From Actinomycetota bacterium (GTDB lineage: Bacteria > Actinomycetota > Thermoleophilia > Gaiellales > Gaiellaceae), in the NCBI GenBank assembly GCA_005883365.1, contig VAXA01000134.1, forward strand, positions 1 through 16,377: DNA of 16,377 bases. The letters run 5' to 3'. Below, piece after piece: positions 1 through 6,629 of the stretch. The translations under genes and the position numbers were made by a program. Position 1 is the first letter of the stretch. Every line of letters begins with the position of its first letter. The notes under the pieces are model-generated. The model did no database searches and had not been told where the DNA came from. It was given only the letters and a program-made list of their open reading frames with translations.

Positions 1-31
1 GGGCTCGTTCACTCTCGCTTGCGCCAGTGTC

Positions 32-45
32 CTGTCGCCTGACAG
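32..45 (-). terminator. Short hairpin just after the sigma factor stop (weak terminator candidate)
   Basis: A perfect 5-base inverted repeat (CTGTC / GACAG) with a 4-base loop lies directly next to the sigma factor stop codon. On the minus strand no run of T follows it, so it is at best a weak or Rho-independent-like end. It may be only a chance hairpin in GC-rich sequence. Confidence 0.25.
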
Positions 46-804
46 CTAGCGGGCCAGCGATTCCTCGTCCTCGGCGATCGTCTCGCGGATCTTCTCGAGC
101 GAGCGCCGGATCAGGCGCGACACGTGCATCTGCGAGATCCCGACCTGCTGGGCGATCTGAGACTGGGTCAGCCCCTCGAAGAAGCGGAGCTGGAGGATCT
201 TCCGCTCGCGGTCGTCCAGGGCCTTGAAGCCCGGCGCGAGCACGGCCCGGTCCTCCGAGACCTCGTACTGGTGCTCCTCGGTGCCGAGCGACTCGAGCGG
301 ATCGAGATCGTCCTCGTCGCCTCCCCCGCCTCCGGCGGACAACGACAGGGACGTGTACGCACGGCCAGACTCGAGCGCCTCGAGCACTTCCTCCTCCTCG
401 ACGCCGGCGGCCTTGGCCAGCTCGGGGATCGTCGGGGAGCGGGCGAGCTGCACTGTGAGCTGCTCGACGAGCCGCGAAAGCTGGACGTTGAGCTCCTGCA
501 GGCCGCGGGGCACCCGAACCGACCAGCCCTTGTCGCGGAAGTGCCGCTTGATCTCACCGATGATGTTCGGCGTCGCGTAGGTCGTCAGCTCGACGCCGCG
601 CTCGAGGTCGAAGCGGTCGATCGCCTTGATCAGCCCGATCGCGCCGATCTGGACGAGGTCCTCGAGCTGCTCGCCGCGGTACGAGTAGCGCCGCGCGAGC
701 GAGCGGACGAGCGACATGTACTGCTCGATCAGCTGCTCCCGCGCCTGGAGGTCGCCGTCCTCGTGATAGCGGCGAAGGAGGATCTTGTCGTCGACCCGCG
801 TCAT
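46..804 (-). CDS. SigB/SigF/SigG-family RNA polymerase sigma factor (group 3)
   Basis: This 252-residue protein directs RNA polymerase to alternative promoters, most likely for general stress or developmental genes. Region 2 lies at about residues 20-90, with the conserved block DLVQIGAIGLIKAIDRFD near 49-66 and TTYATPNIIGEIKRHFRD near 74-91. Region 3 follows at about 95-150, beginning with RVPRGLQEL. An acidic, glycine-rich linker spans about 155-185. Region 4 has a clear helix-turn-helix at about 211-240 (LTQSQIAQQVGISQMHVSRL). Length and order fit the SigB/SigF/SigG group and not sigma-70 or ECF factors. The ATG overlaps the stop of the upstream anti-sigma-like gene by four bases (ATGA), so the two are translationally coupled. 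That gene order, anti-sigma then sigma, is the usual arrangement for this family. I cannot tell SigB from SigF by sequence alone, so no symbol is given. Confidence 0.95.
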   Translation of the reverse strand: MTRVDDKILLRRYHEDGDLQAREQLIEQYMSLVRSLARRYSYRGEQLEDLVQIGAIGLIKAIDRFDLERGVELTTYATPNIIGEIKRHFRDKGWSVRVPRGLQELNVQLSRLVEQLTVQLARSPTIPELAKAAGVEEEEVLEALESGRAYTSLSLSAGGGGGDEDDLDPLESLGTEEHQYEVSEDRAVLAPGFKALDDRERKILQLRFFEGLTQSQIAQQVGISQMHVSRLIRRSLEKIRETIAEDEESLAR

Positions 805-1187
805 CCGCCCGCCTCTGCAGGACTCGCGATCCGCTTCGTCAGCTCGACCCAGGCGCCCTCGTCGCGCTCCTCGACCTCATGCGTGTCGCAGACGGTTTCG
901 AGGACGCGACGCAGGTCGAGACCGCCGTCCGAGTCGCCCACGTGCACCTTCTCCGGCGCGAACGGTCCGAGCGAGGCGTGCAGCACGCCGTCGTCGACAG
1001 AGAGGGATACGACGAGATCACCGGAGTCGTCGCGCAGCGTGAGCAGCGCCTCGATCCCCAGCTGCAGGTCGTCGAGGTCGTCGTACGTCACGTCGAGCCG
1101 CATGGCGAGGCCGCCTGTGACGAGGTGCGCGATCGGCCTGAAGTCCTCCTCGGCGGGGATGACGAGCCGGATCTCTTCGGTGGTCAC
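801..1187 (-). CDS. RsbW-like anti-sigma regulatory protein with degenerate ATPase fold
   Basis: A 128-residue protein starts at GTG (VTTEEIRLVIP) and shares four bases (GTGA) with the stop of the upstream membrane protein gene. It also overlaps the sigma factor start by four. Size, position and fold pattern match the HATPase_c anti-sigma factors RsbW/SpoIIAB: an N-terminal strand-helix part, a helix around residues 36-50, and a final GGLDLRRVLETV (88-99) plus GAWVELTKRI (111-120) that resembles the end of the family. The usual ATP-site features are not seen. The N-box helix reads DDLQLGIEALLTL, without the Asn that follows the conserved Glu, and there is no DxGxG G1 box. It may therefore bind the sigma factor without kinase activity. 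Longer starts further upstream would run through the preceding gene and were rejected. No RsbV-type antagonist is encoded nearby. Confidence 0.8.
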   Translation of the reverse strand: MTTEEIRLVIPAEEDFRPIAHLVTGGLAMRLDVTYDDLDDLQLGIEALLTLRDDSGDLVVSLSVDDGVLHASLGPFAPEKVHVGDSDGGLDLRRVLETVCDTHEVEERDEGAWVELTKRIASPAEAGG

Positions 1188-1642
1188 GGTCCCACCTCCC
1201 GCAGCTCGTCGGCGAGATCTGTCTCGCGCCGGGCCGCGGCCTCCTTCCCCGCCTGCACGGCGTGGCGCCAGTCGCGCCGCACCTTGAAGTCGGCGGCGCC
1301 GTAGCTGACGCCGGCGGCGAAGCCGGACACCTTCTGCACGGGACGCGTGATGGCCAGGCTCACGGCCCGCACCGCCGTGTCGACGCTGTCCGCCGCGTCG
1401 ACGGCGCTGTCCGTGATCCGGTCCACCTTGTCGAGCTGCCCATTCACGCGGTCCACACTGCCTCCGACCTTGCCAATCACGGGGAGGACGGACTCCTCCG
1501 CTCCCCGGATGAACGCCGAAAGACGCGCGACGGTTCCGGCCAGCCGTACGAGGAGGTACGCGAACGAGAGCCCCACCGCGAGGAGGAACACGGCGAGAGC
1601 CAGCCGCCAGAGATCCCCCCACGTGAACGCCACGACCAGCAT
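1184..1642 (-). CDS. Small membrane-anchored protein, DUF948/YtxG-like
   Basis: A 152-residue protein with one N-terminal membrane helix (about residues 11-36, after a short lead) and then a soluble amphipathic region. The region around 45-105 has a recurring V/D pattern (SVDRVNGQLDKVDRITDSAV, DSVDTAVRAV), which suggests a long helix or coiled coil. This architecture resembles DUF948 proteins such as Bacillus YtxG, a general-stress protein; that match is from memory of the family pattern and is moderate. It is the first gene of a three-gene operon whose other members are the anti-sigma-like protein and the sigma factor, joined by 4-base overlaps. A role in stress response or as a membrane anchor or sensor for the sigma system is possible but inferred. 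The ATG has only a weak GGGG upstream, and a -10-like hexamer lies 9 bases before it, so a nearly leaderless transcript is plausible. Confidence 0.8.
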   Translation of the reverse strand: MLVVAFTWGDLWRLALAVFLLAVGLSFAYLLVRLAGTVARLSAFIRGAEESVLPVIGKVGGSVDRVNGQLDKVDRITDSAVDAADSVDTAVRAVSLAITRPVQKVSGFAAGVSYGAADFKVRRDWRHAVQAGKEAAARRETDLADELREVGP

Positions 1643-1651
1643 CCCCGGCCG

Positions 1652-1657
1652 ATCTTA
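1652..1657 (-). promoter_or_regulatory. Candidate -10 element (TAAGAT) for the sigma operon
   Basis: On the minus strand the sequence ACTAAGATCGG lies 9 bases before the ATG of the membrane protein gene. It resembles the ACTAGACTCG element in front of hutH and of the MBL hydrolase gene. No convincing -35 box is visible, so this rests only on position and on similarity between the sites. Confidence 0.3.
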
Positions 1658-1690
1658 GTAATCCTGCGGCGCCAGGAGTACGCTGCGCGC

Positions 1691-4600
1691 ATGGCCGTCT
1701 GCACGAGTTGCGGCGCCCAATCGGAGGAGGGCAAGCGCTTTTGCGGCGACTGCGGAAGCCCACTCGAGGCGGCCTGCCCCTCGTGCGGCGCACCGACCGC
1801 GCCGGGGAAGCGGTTCTGCGGTGACTGCGGCGCACCGCTCTCCGAGGCTGCGGCCGCGGCCCAGCGACCTACGCCGGTGGCGGAGCGGCGGCTCGTCTCC
1901 GTCCTTTTCGCGGACCTCGTCGGGTTCACGAGCCTCGCAGAGGACCGCGACTCCGAGGAGGTGCGCGAGCTCCTCTCCCGCTACTTCGAGACGTGCCGGC
2001 GAGTGCTCGGCCTCTACGGCGGCACCGTCGAGAAGTTCGTCGGGGATGCGGTGATGGCCGTCTGGGGTGCACCCGTCGCGACCGAAGACGACGCGGAGCG
2101 GTCGGTCAGGGCCGCGCTCGAGCTCGTCAGCGCCGTGCAGGCTCTCGGCGAGGAGATCGGCATCCCCGAGCTGAGCGCTCGGGCCGGCGTGCTCAGCGGC
2201 GAAGCAGCTGTGACGCTTGGAGCCGAGGGCGAAGGCCTTGTCGCGGGCGACCTCGTGAACACGGCCGCGCGGGCGCAGTCACTTGCGTCGCCCGGCGCGG
2301 TACTCGTCGGAGAAGCGACACGACGTGCGACCGAGCCGGCAATCGTCTATGAGCCGGCAGGGACGCACGAGATGAAGGGCAAGACGGGGCTCGTCCCGCT
2401 CTGGCAGGCGCTGCGGGTCGTCTCCGGCGGGCGTGGCGCACTCAAGTCGGAAGGTCTCGAGGCGCCGTTCGTGGGACGCGACCGCGAGCTGCGCCTGCTC
2501 AAGGATCTCTTTCATGCCGGCGCGGAGGAGCGCAAGGCATTCCTCGTCTCGATCACCGGCATCGGCGGAATTGGCAAGTCGCGTCTCGCCTGGGAGTTCA
2601 TCAAGTACATCGACGGCCTGCCGCAGCGCACGCTCTACCACCGGGGTCGCTGTCTCGCGTACGGCGAGGGCGTGACCTACTGGGCACTCGCGGACATGGT
2701 CCGCATGCGCTGCCGCATCGCCGAGGACGAGGATCCGGCGTCCGCGCTCGAGAAACTGCGTAAGACGCTCGCCGAGTTTCTCCTCGACGAGGAAGATCGC
2801 CGCTTCGTCGAGCCGCGCCTCGCCCACCTCCTCGGGCTCGAGCAGCACGAGGCGCGCTCAAAGGAGGAGCTCTTCGGCGCATGGCGGCTCTTCTTCGAGC
2901 GCCTCGCCGACGCCGACCCGGTCTTCCTGGCCTTCGAGGACATGCAGTGGGCCGATCCGAGTCTGCTCGACTTCGTCGAGTACCTTCTCGAGTGGTCGCG
3001 CGACTACCCGATCTATGTGCTGACGCTCGCGCGGCCGGAGCTGCTCGAGCGCCGCCCGACGTGGGGCGCGGGCGGCCGCGCCTTCACCTCCATCTCCCTC
3101 GAGCCACTCGGAGCGGAGCCGACGCACGAGCTTCTTGCGGGGCTCGTGCCCGGGCTGCCGCAGGAGCTGCGGAACGAGATCCTCGGCCGCGCCGAGGGTG
3201 TGCCGCTCTACGCCGTCGAGATGGTGCGGATGCTGCTCGACCGCGGGCTGCTCGTCCCGGAAGGAGCTATCTACCAGCCGGTCGGCGCGATTGGGGCCCT
3301 CGAGGTTCCCGAGACACTTCACGCGCTGATCGCCGCCCGGCTCGACGGCCTCTCCGCGGAAGAGCGGCAGCTGCTCCAGGACGCATCCGTGTTCGGCAAG
3401 ACCTTCACCCGCCAAGCCCTCGAAGCGGTCACCGGGATCGACGAGGCCGAGCTCGTGCCGCTCCTCGCGGGGCTCGTCCGCAAAGAGGTGTTCTCGATCC
3501 AGTCCGACCCGCGTTCTCCCGAACACGGGCAGTACGGTTTCCTCCAGGACCTCGTGCGGCGCGTCGCCTACGAGATGCTCTCGAAGCGCGAGCGAAAGGC
3601 GCGTCACCTTGCCACCGCTGCCTACCTCGAGCAGGCTTTCCCCTCCGAGCATGAGGTCGTGGAGGTGCTCGCATCCCACTACGTGGCTGCGTACGAGGCG
3701 GTGCCGGGCGACGACGACGCCGCGCAGATCCAGCAGCGCGCGCGCGAGCTCTTGTCACGCGCTGGTGAGCGCTCGGCCTCGCTCGCTGCGAGCGAGGAGG
3801 CACGGCACTACTTCGAACAAGCTGCCGCGTTCACCGAGGACAGGCTCGAGCAGGCGCGGCTGCTCGAGCGAGCGGGAGAGATGGCTCTCCGCGCGGGAGA
3901 CAGTGAGCGCGCGCAATCCCGCCTCGAAGAAGCACTCTCGCTTCTGACCGAGCTCGGCGAGGCACATCAGGGGGCGCGTGTCCTGGCTCGCCTCGGCGAA
4001 GTCGACTGGTGGCGAGGCCGTCCCGACGAGGCGCTCGAGCGACTGGAGCGTGCCTGGAAGGAACTCGAGGGCGAGGAGCCCGACGCCGACATAGCCATGC
4101 TTGCCGCGGCGATCGGCCGTGTGCATCTGCTCAGGGGCGAGCTCGGGCCCGCCGCGGCACGGCTCGAGACGGCTCTCGAGCTCGCGGAGTCCCTCTGGCT
4201 TCCCGAGGTCCTCGCGGAGGCGCTGGACAGCAGCGGCGTGGTCATGAATTTCCGCTCGCGCATCCAGCAGGGACAGGCTCTGATCGAGCGGGCGCTCACA
4301 CTTGCGCTCGAGCACGAGCTACCGGCGGCGGCGCTGCGTGCGTATCACAACCTCGGTGACAATCTCAACCGGGTCGACCGCTGCGAAGACGCGATCGCAA
4401 GGTTCGAAGCCGGGATCGCGCTCGCTCGGCGCGTCGGCCACCGACGCTACGAAGATTCGCTCCTCGGCGAGCTCAGCTGGTCGCTCGCGCTCACCGGCCG
4501 CTGGTCGGAGATGTTCGCGGCCCGCGTGCAGGTGCCGGACGAGCGGATCCTCGAGCTGCTTCCGGCCTTCCTGCTTGCGCTGCCGGAGCCGCTCGTCGCG

Positions 4601-5236
4601 CAGGGAAGGCTCGGGGACGCCCGTGACCACCTCACGCTCCACGCCCCACACGAGGACAGCGCCGACTTCCAGCGGCGGGAGGGCTTCCGGGCTGCGCAGG
4701 CGGTCGTGCTGCGGGCCGAGGGGGACGCTGCCGGAACGCTCGGAGCGGCCGAGGAGGTGCTTGCGTCGGCGCTCGAGACGCGCCCTGCAGACCCGGCAGT
4801 GAAGGTCGTCTTTCCGCAGGGTCTCGAGGCTGCGCTGGCGCTCGGCAAGGTCGAGTGGGCGCAGGAGCTGCTCGCCCGCGTCGAAGCCCTCCCTCCGGGG
4901 CGCTTCGCGCCGAGCTTGCGCGCGCACGCAATACGCTTCCGGGCCCGGCTGGCGGCCGAAGAGGGGGATCGCTCGAGTGCTGCGAATGCGTACGCCCGTG
5001 CAGCCGCGATCTTCCGAGAGTTCGCGATGTCGTTCTGGCTGGCGGTCACACAGACCGAGCACAGCGAGTGGCTTGCGGTGCAGGGGAAGATGGACGAGGC
5101 GAATCCGCTTCTCTCGGAGGCGCACGCGACGTTCCGAGGCCTCGACGCCAAGCCCTGGCTCGAGCGGGTCGAGGCGCTCGGGCCTCAGGCGGCCGAGGTG
5201 ATCGTTCCGCAGCCGACCACTGCGTCTTCGTCGTAG
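1691..5236 (+). CDS. Zinc-ribbon / class III cyclase / STAND-type ATPase / TPR signalling protein
   Basis: A 1181-residue multidomain protein. Two zinc ribbons open it (Cys 4, 7, 18, 21 and 29, 32, 43, 46). A class III nucleotide cyclase domain follows at about 65-240. It has metal aspartates at D75 (LFADLVGFTSL) and D119, the substrate-site lysine K115 (EKFVGD), and N190 and R194 (VNTAAR) for transition-state binding. The second substrate-specifying position appears to be Leu183 and not Asp/Thr, so cAMP or cGMP output cannot be predicted. An ATPase module follows, with Walker A at 290-297 (GIGGIGKS) and Walker B at about 411-422 (VFLAFEDMQWAD). From about residue 700 to 1165 it is rich in TPR-like helices. 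The start is placed at MAVCTSCG because the first ribbon begins there; AGGAG lies 12 bases upstream. Its last 18 codons are antisense to the end of mnmA. It is divergent from the sigma operon with a 48-base gap. The ligand is unknown. Confidence 0.9.
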   Translation: MAVCTSCGAQSEEGKRFCGDCGSPLEAACPSCGAPTAPGKRFCGDCGAPLSEAAAAAQRPTPVAERRLVSVLFADLVGFTSLAEDRDSEEVRELLSRYFETCRRVLGLYGGTVEKFVGDAVMAVWGAPVATEDDAERSVRAALELVSAVQALGEEIGIPELSARAGVLSGEAAVTLGAEGEGLVAGDLVNTAARAQSLASPGAVLVGEATRRATEPAIVYEPAGTHEMKGKTGLVPLWQALRVVSGGRGALKSEGLEAPFVGRDRELRLLKDLFHAGAEERKAFLVSITGIGGIGKSRLAWEFIKYIDGLPQRTLYHRGRCLAYGEGVTYWALADMVRMRCRIAEDEDPASALEKLRKTLAEFLLDEEDRRFVEPRLAHLLGLEQHEARSKEELFGAWRLFFERLADADPVFLAFEDMQWADPSLLDFVEYLLEWSRDYPIYVLTLARPELLERRPTWGAGGRAFTSISLEPLGAEPTHELLAGLVPGLPQELRNEILGRAEGVPLYAVEMVRMLLDRGLLVPEGAIYQPVGAIGALEVPETLHALIAARLDGLSAEERQLLQDASVFGKTFTRQALEAVTGIDEAELVPLLAGLVRKEVFSIQSDPRSPEHGQYGFLQDLVRRVAYEMLSKRERKARHLATAAYLEQAFPSEHEVVEVLASHYVAAYEAVPGDDDAAQIQQRARELLSRAGERSASLAASEEARHYFEQAAAFTEDRLEQARLLERAGEMALRAGDSERAQSRLEEALSLLTELGEAHQGARVLARLGEVDWWRGRPDEALERLERAWKELEGEEPDADIAMLAAAIGRVHLLRGELGPAAARLETALELAESLWLPEVLAEALDSSGVVMNFRSRIQQGQALIERALTLALEHELPAAALRAYHNLGDNLNRVDRCEDAIARFEAGIALARRVGHRRYEDSLLGELSWSLALTGRWSEMFAARVQVPDERILELLPAFLLALPEPLVAQGRLGDARDHLTLHAPHEDSADFQRREGFRAAQAVVLRAEGDAAGTLGAAEEVLASALETRPADPAVKVVFPQGLEAALALGKVEWAQELLARVEALPPGRFAPSLRAHAIRFRARLAAEEGDRSSAANAYARAAAIFREFAMSFWLAVTQTEHSEWLAVQGKMDEANPLLSEAHATFRGLDAKPWLERVEALGPQAAEVIVPQPTTASSS

Positions 5237-6438
5237 AGCACTGCCGTCTGGCCCGCCGCGACGCCGTAGGCCGGCTCGTCGAGCTCGAGCCGGAAGCCAT
5301 GCGACGTCGGCTCGACCAGCGCCGGCATCGCAGGCGAGCGGTAGCGGAGCTTCGCCTCGACCCGGCCGACCTCGGCGTACAGGCGGCCGCGCGCCTCCAC
5401 ATGCGTGCGCGCGAGCGACTCCCGTGGACCGACGACAACGGCGTTCGCGGACGGGCGTGTGCCGAGGACGTAGAGCGGCTCCGGAGCGGCGAGGCCGAGA
5501 CCGCGCCGCTGTCCGGGGGTGAAGCGCCAGAAGCCGTCGTGGCGGCCGAGCTCGCGGCCGTCTTCTCCGACGATCGCGCCCTCCTGCGGTTCGAGCCCAT
5601 GCCGGCCGAGAAACGCGCGGTAGTCGTCGCCGGCGAGGAAGCACGCCTCCTGGCTCTCGGGCCGGCGTGCAGCAGCGAGCCCTGCATGCTCGGCCTCCGC
5701 CCGTGTTACCTCCTTGTCCTGCTCGCCGAGCGGGAAGGAGACTCGCGCCAGGTGGCGCGGCTCGAGCGCCGCGAGCATGTAGCTCTGGTCCTTCGTCGCG
5801 TCGACTCCGCGCGCGAGGAGGAGACGGCCGTCTCGCTCGACGATGCGCGCGTAGTGGCCGGTCGCCAGCCGCTCGGCGCCGGCACGCCGCGCGAACGCGA
5901 GCAGCTCGGCGAAGCGGAAGCCGCCGTTGCAGCGGGTACACGGGTTCGGCGTCTCGCCGCGGGCGTAGCCGCGGACGAAGGGCGCGACAACCGCGCGCCG
6001 GAACTCCTCGCGCAGGTCGAGCGTCACGTGCGGCACGCCGAGCCGGTGACACGTCTCGCGCGCGGCGATCACGCTCTCGGGCGAGCAGCAGGCGCGCTCC
6101 GAATCCGGTCCGTCCGGATCGAGCCAGAGGCGCAACGTCACGCCGACGGCGTTCGGCAGCGAGCGGAGGAGGGCGACCGCGCTGTCCACCCCGCCGCTCA
6201 TGGCCACGGCCCCGCGTCCCGGCTCAGGCGCAGCGCGGAAGACCGGCCCGATCGCGTTCGCGAGCGCGTCCACCACGAGCGTCTCGCCGCCGACCGACGA
6301 CGCCTCGAGGAGCGTCAAGCCTGCGACGTCGCGCTCGAGCCCGGGCCCGTCCGCCTCGACGATCCGGTCGCCGTCGACGAGCAGGCGCACGGCTGCCCAC
6401 TCGCCGCCGCGGCTCGAGTCTCCGAACACTTCGCGCAT
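5185..6438 (-). CDS. mnmA: tRNA-specific 2-thiouridylase MnmA with N-terminal IscU-like extension
   Basis: This enzyme thiolates U34 of tRNAs for Lys, Glu and Gln in the cytoplasm. The PP-loop SGGVDS sits at 81-86. The nucleophilic Cys is C170 in TPNPCTRCN, and the partner Cys is C266 in PESQEACF. GHYAR (194-198), KDQSYML (216-222) and FTPGQRRGLG (307-316) are family blocks. The protein has 417 residues, against roughly 350-380 for ordinary MnmA. The extra ~75 N-terminal residues resemble an IscU/NifU scaffold (VRLLVDGDRIVEADGPG, then EASSVGGETL) but contain no cysteine. The ATG at 6438 is chosen because the extension starts sensibly there and a GGTGAGG lies just upstream; that motif is inside a perfect hairpin at 6439-6459. 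The gene follows aspS after the putative 6S RNA, and its 3' end overlaps the convergent cyclase gene by 52 bases. Confidence 0.95.
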   Translation of the reverse strand: MREVFGDSSRGGEWAAVRLLVDGDRIVEADGPGLERDVAGLTLLEASSVGGETLVVDALANAIGPVFRAAPEPGRGAVAMSGGVDSAVALLRSLPNAVGVTLRLWLDPDGPDSERACCSPESVIAARETCHRLGVPHVTLDLREEFRRAVVAPFVRGYARGETPNPCTRCNGGFRFAELLAFARRAGAERLATGHYARIVERDGRLLLARGVDATKDQSYMLAALEPRHLARVSFPLGEQDKEVTRAEAEHAGLAAARRPESQEACFLAGDDYRAFLGRHGLEPQEGAIVGEDGRELGRHDGFWRFTPGQRRGLGLAAPEPLYVLGTRPSANAVVVGPRESLARTHVEARGRLYAEVGRVEAKLRYRSPAMPALVEPTSHGFRLELDEPAYGVAAGQTAVLYDEDAVVGCGTITSAA

Positions 6439-6459
6439 GCCCTCACCGTAGATGAGGGC
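6439..6459 (-). promoter_or_regulatory. Hairpin covering the mnmA ribosome binding site
   Basis: A perfect 7-base inverted repeat (GCCCTCA / TGAGGGC) with a 7-base loop abuts the mnmA start codon. The GGTGAGG that would serve as Shine-Dalgarno sequence lies in its loop edge and 3' arm, so folding would hide it. It also sits at the 3' end of the putative 6S RNA and could help define that end, although no T-run follows. The inverted repeat is directly visible; its function is inferred. Confidence 0.4.
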
Positions 6460-6610
6460 CCGGCCCCGAGCTCCCGAACCGAACGATGTGATCCTGGTCT
6501 CCCAGGTGGGTGCCGTGCCCGCCTTCGGCAATGCCTCGGTCGGGACGCCGGCTCCCTTTCACGTAGCGTTGGATCTACATGTGCGCCCGATTCGGCGCGC
6601 GGGGCCGAGC
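6459..6610 (-). ncRNA. ssrS: Putative 6S RNA (long imperfect rod between aspS and mnmA)
   Basis: The gap after aspS folds end to end on the minus strand. A closing stem pairs 6609-6601 with 6467-6459 (CTCGGCCCC with GGGGCCGGG). Inner helices pair CCGAA (6595-6591) with TTCGG (6483-6479) and ATGT-a-GATCC (6580-6571) with GGATC-ACAT (6494-6486). After an unpaired 5' stretch (6570-6557), an apical rod pairs GGG-GCCG-CCCG-CC with GG-CGGG-CGGC-CCC around a GGC/GCC hairpin (6556-6508). A small hairpin CCTGG-GAGA-CCAGG (6506-6493) sits on the 3' side of the central bubble and competes with the GATCC helix. This is the layout of 6S RNA, which binds housekeeping RNA polymerase and mimics an open promoter. 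A 6S gene next to aspS is also known in Firmicutes. About 150 nt is slightly short for the family. A TAGAGT hexamer lies 7 bases before the 5' stem. Confidence 0.6.
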
Positions 6611-6616
6611 ACGGAG

Positions 6617-6622
6617 ACTCTA
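6617..6622 (-). promoter_or_regulatory. Candidate -10 element (TAGAGT) for the putative 6S RNA
   Basis: TAGAGT on the minus strand, within GCTAGAGTC, is 7 bases upstream of the first paired base of the putative 6S RNA. That is the right distance for a transcription start at about 6610. It lies just past the aspS stop codon and resembles the elements before hutH and the MBL gene. No clear -35 box is visible. Confidence 0.35.
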
Positions 6623-6629
6623 GCGCCCG

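Noticed and set aside
1262..1690. N-terminal extension of the cyclase protein upstream of 1691
   Set aside because: It is antisense to the membrane protein gene and has no domain character. The first zinc ribbon begins right after the ATG at 1691.
1643..1690. Plus-strand promoter for the cyclase gene in the 48-base divergent gap
   Set aside because: TTAGTAAT is AT-rich, but no -10/-35 pair with sensible spacing could be supported.
801..1835. Long minus-strand open frame extending the anti-sigma gene to 344 residues
   Set aside because: The added N-terminal part runs through the membrane protein gene in another frame and is Arg/Gly-rich frame shadow. The GTG at 1187, with its GTGA overlap, gives the normal family length.
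4319..6052. 577-residue minus-strand open frame across the cyclase and mnmA genes
   Set aside because: Its composition is Arg/Ala/Pro-rich frame shadow, and it conflicts with two well-supported genes.
6439..6531. Upstream in-frame start for mnmA at 6531
   Set aside because: It would put the coding start inside the structured 6S-like region and add 31 residues with no family similarity.
6459..6610. SRP RNA or tRNA as the identity of the structured gap
   Set aside because: The conserved SRP GNAR-loop region (GGTCAGG...GGAAGGNAGC) is absent, and no cloverleaf with a T-loop GTTCRA pattern at the right spacing is seen.
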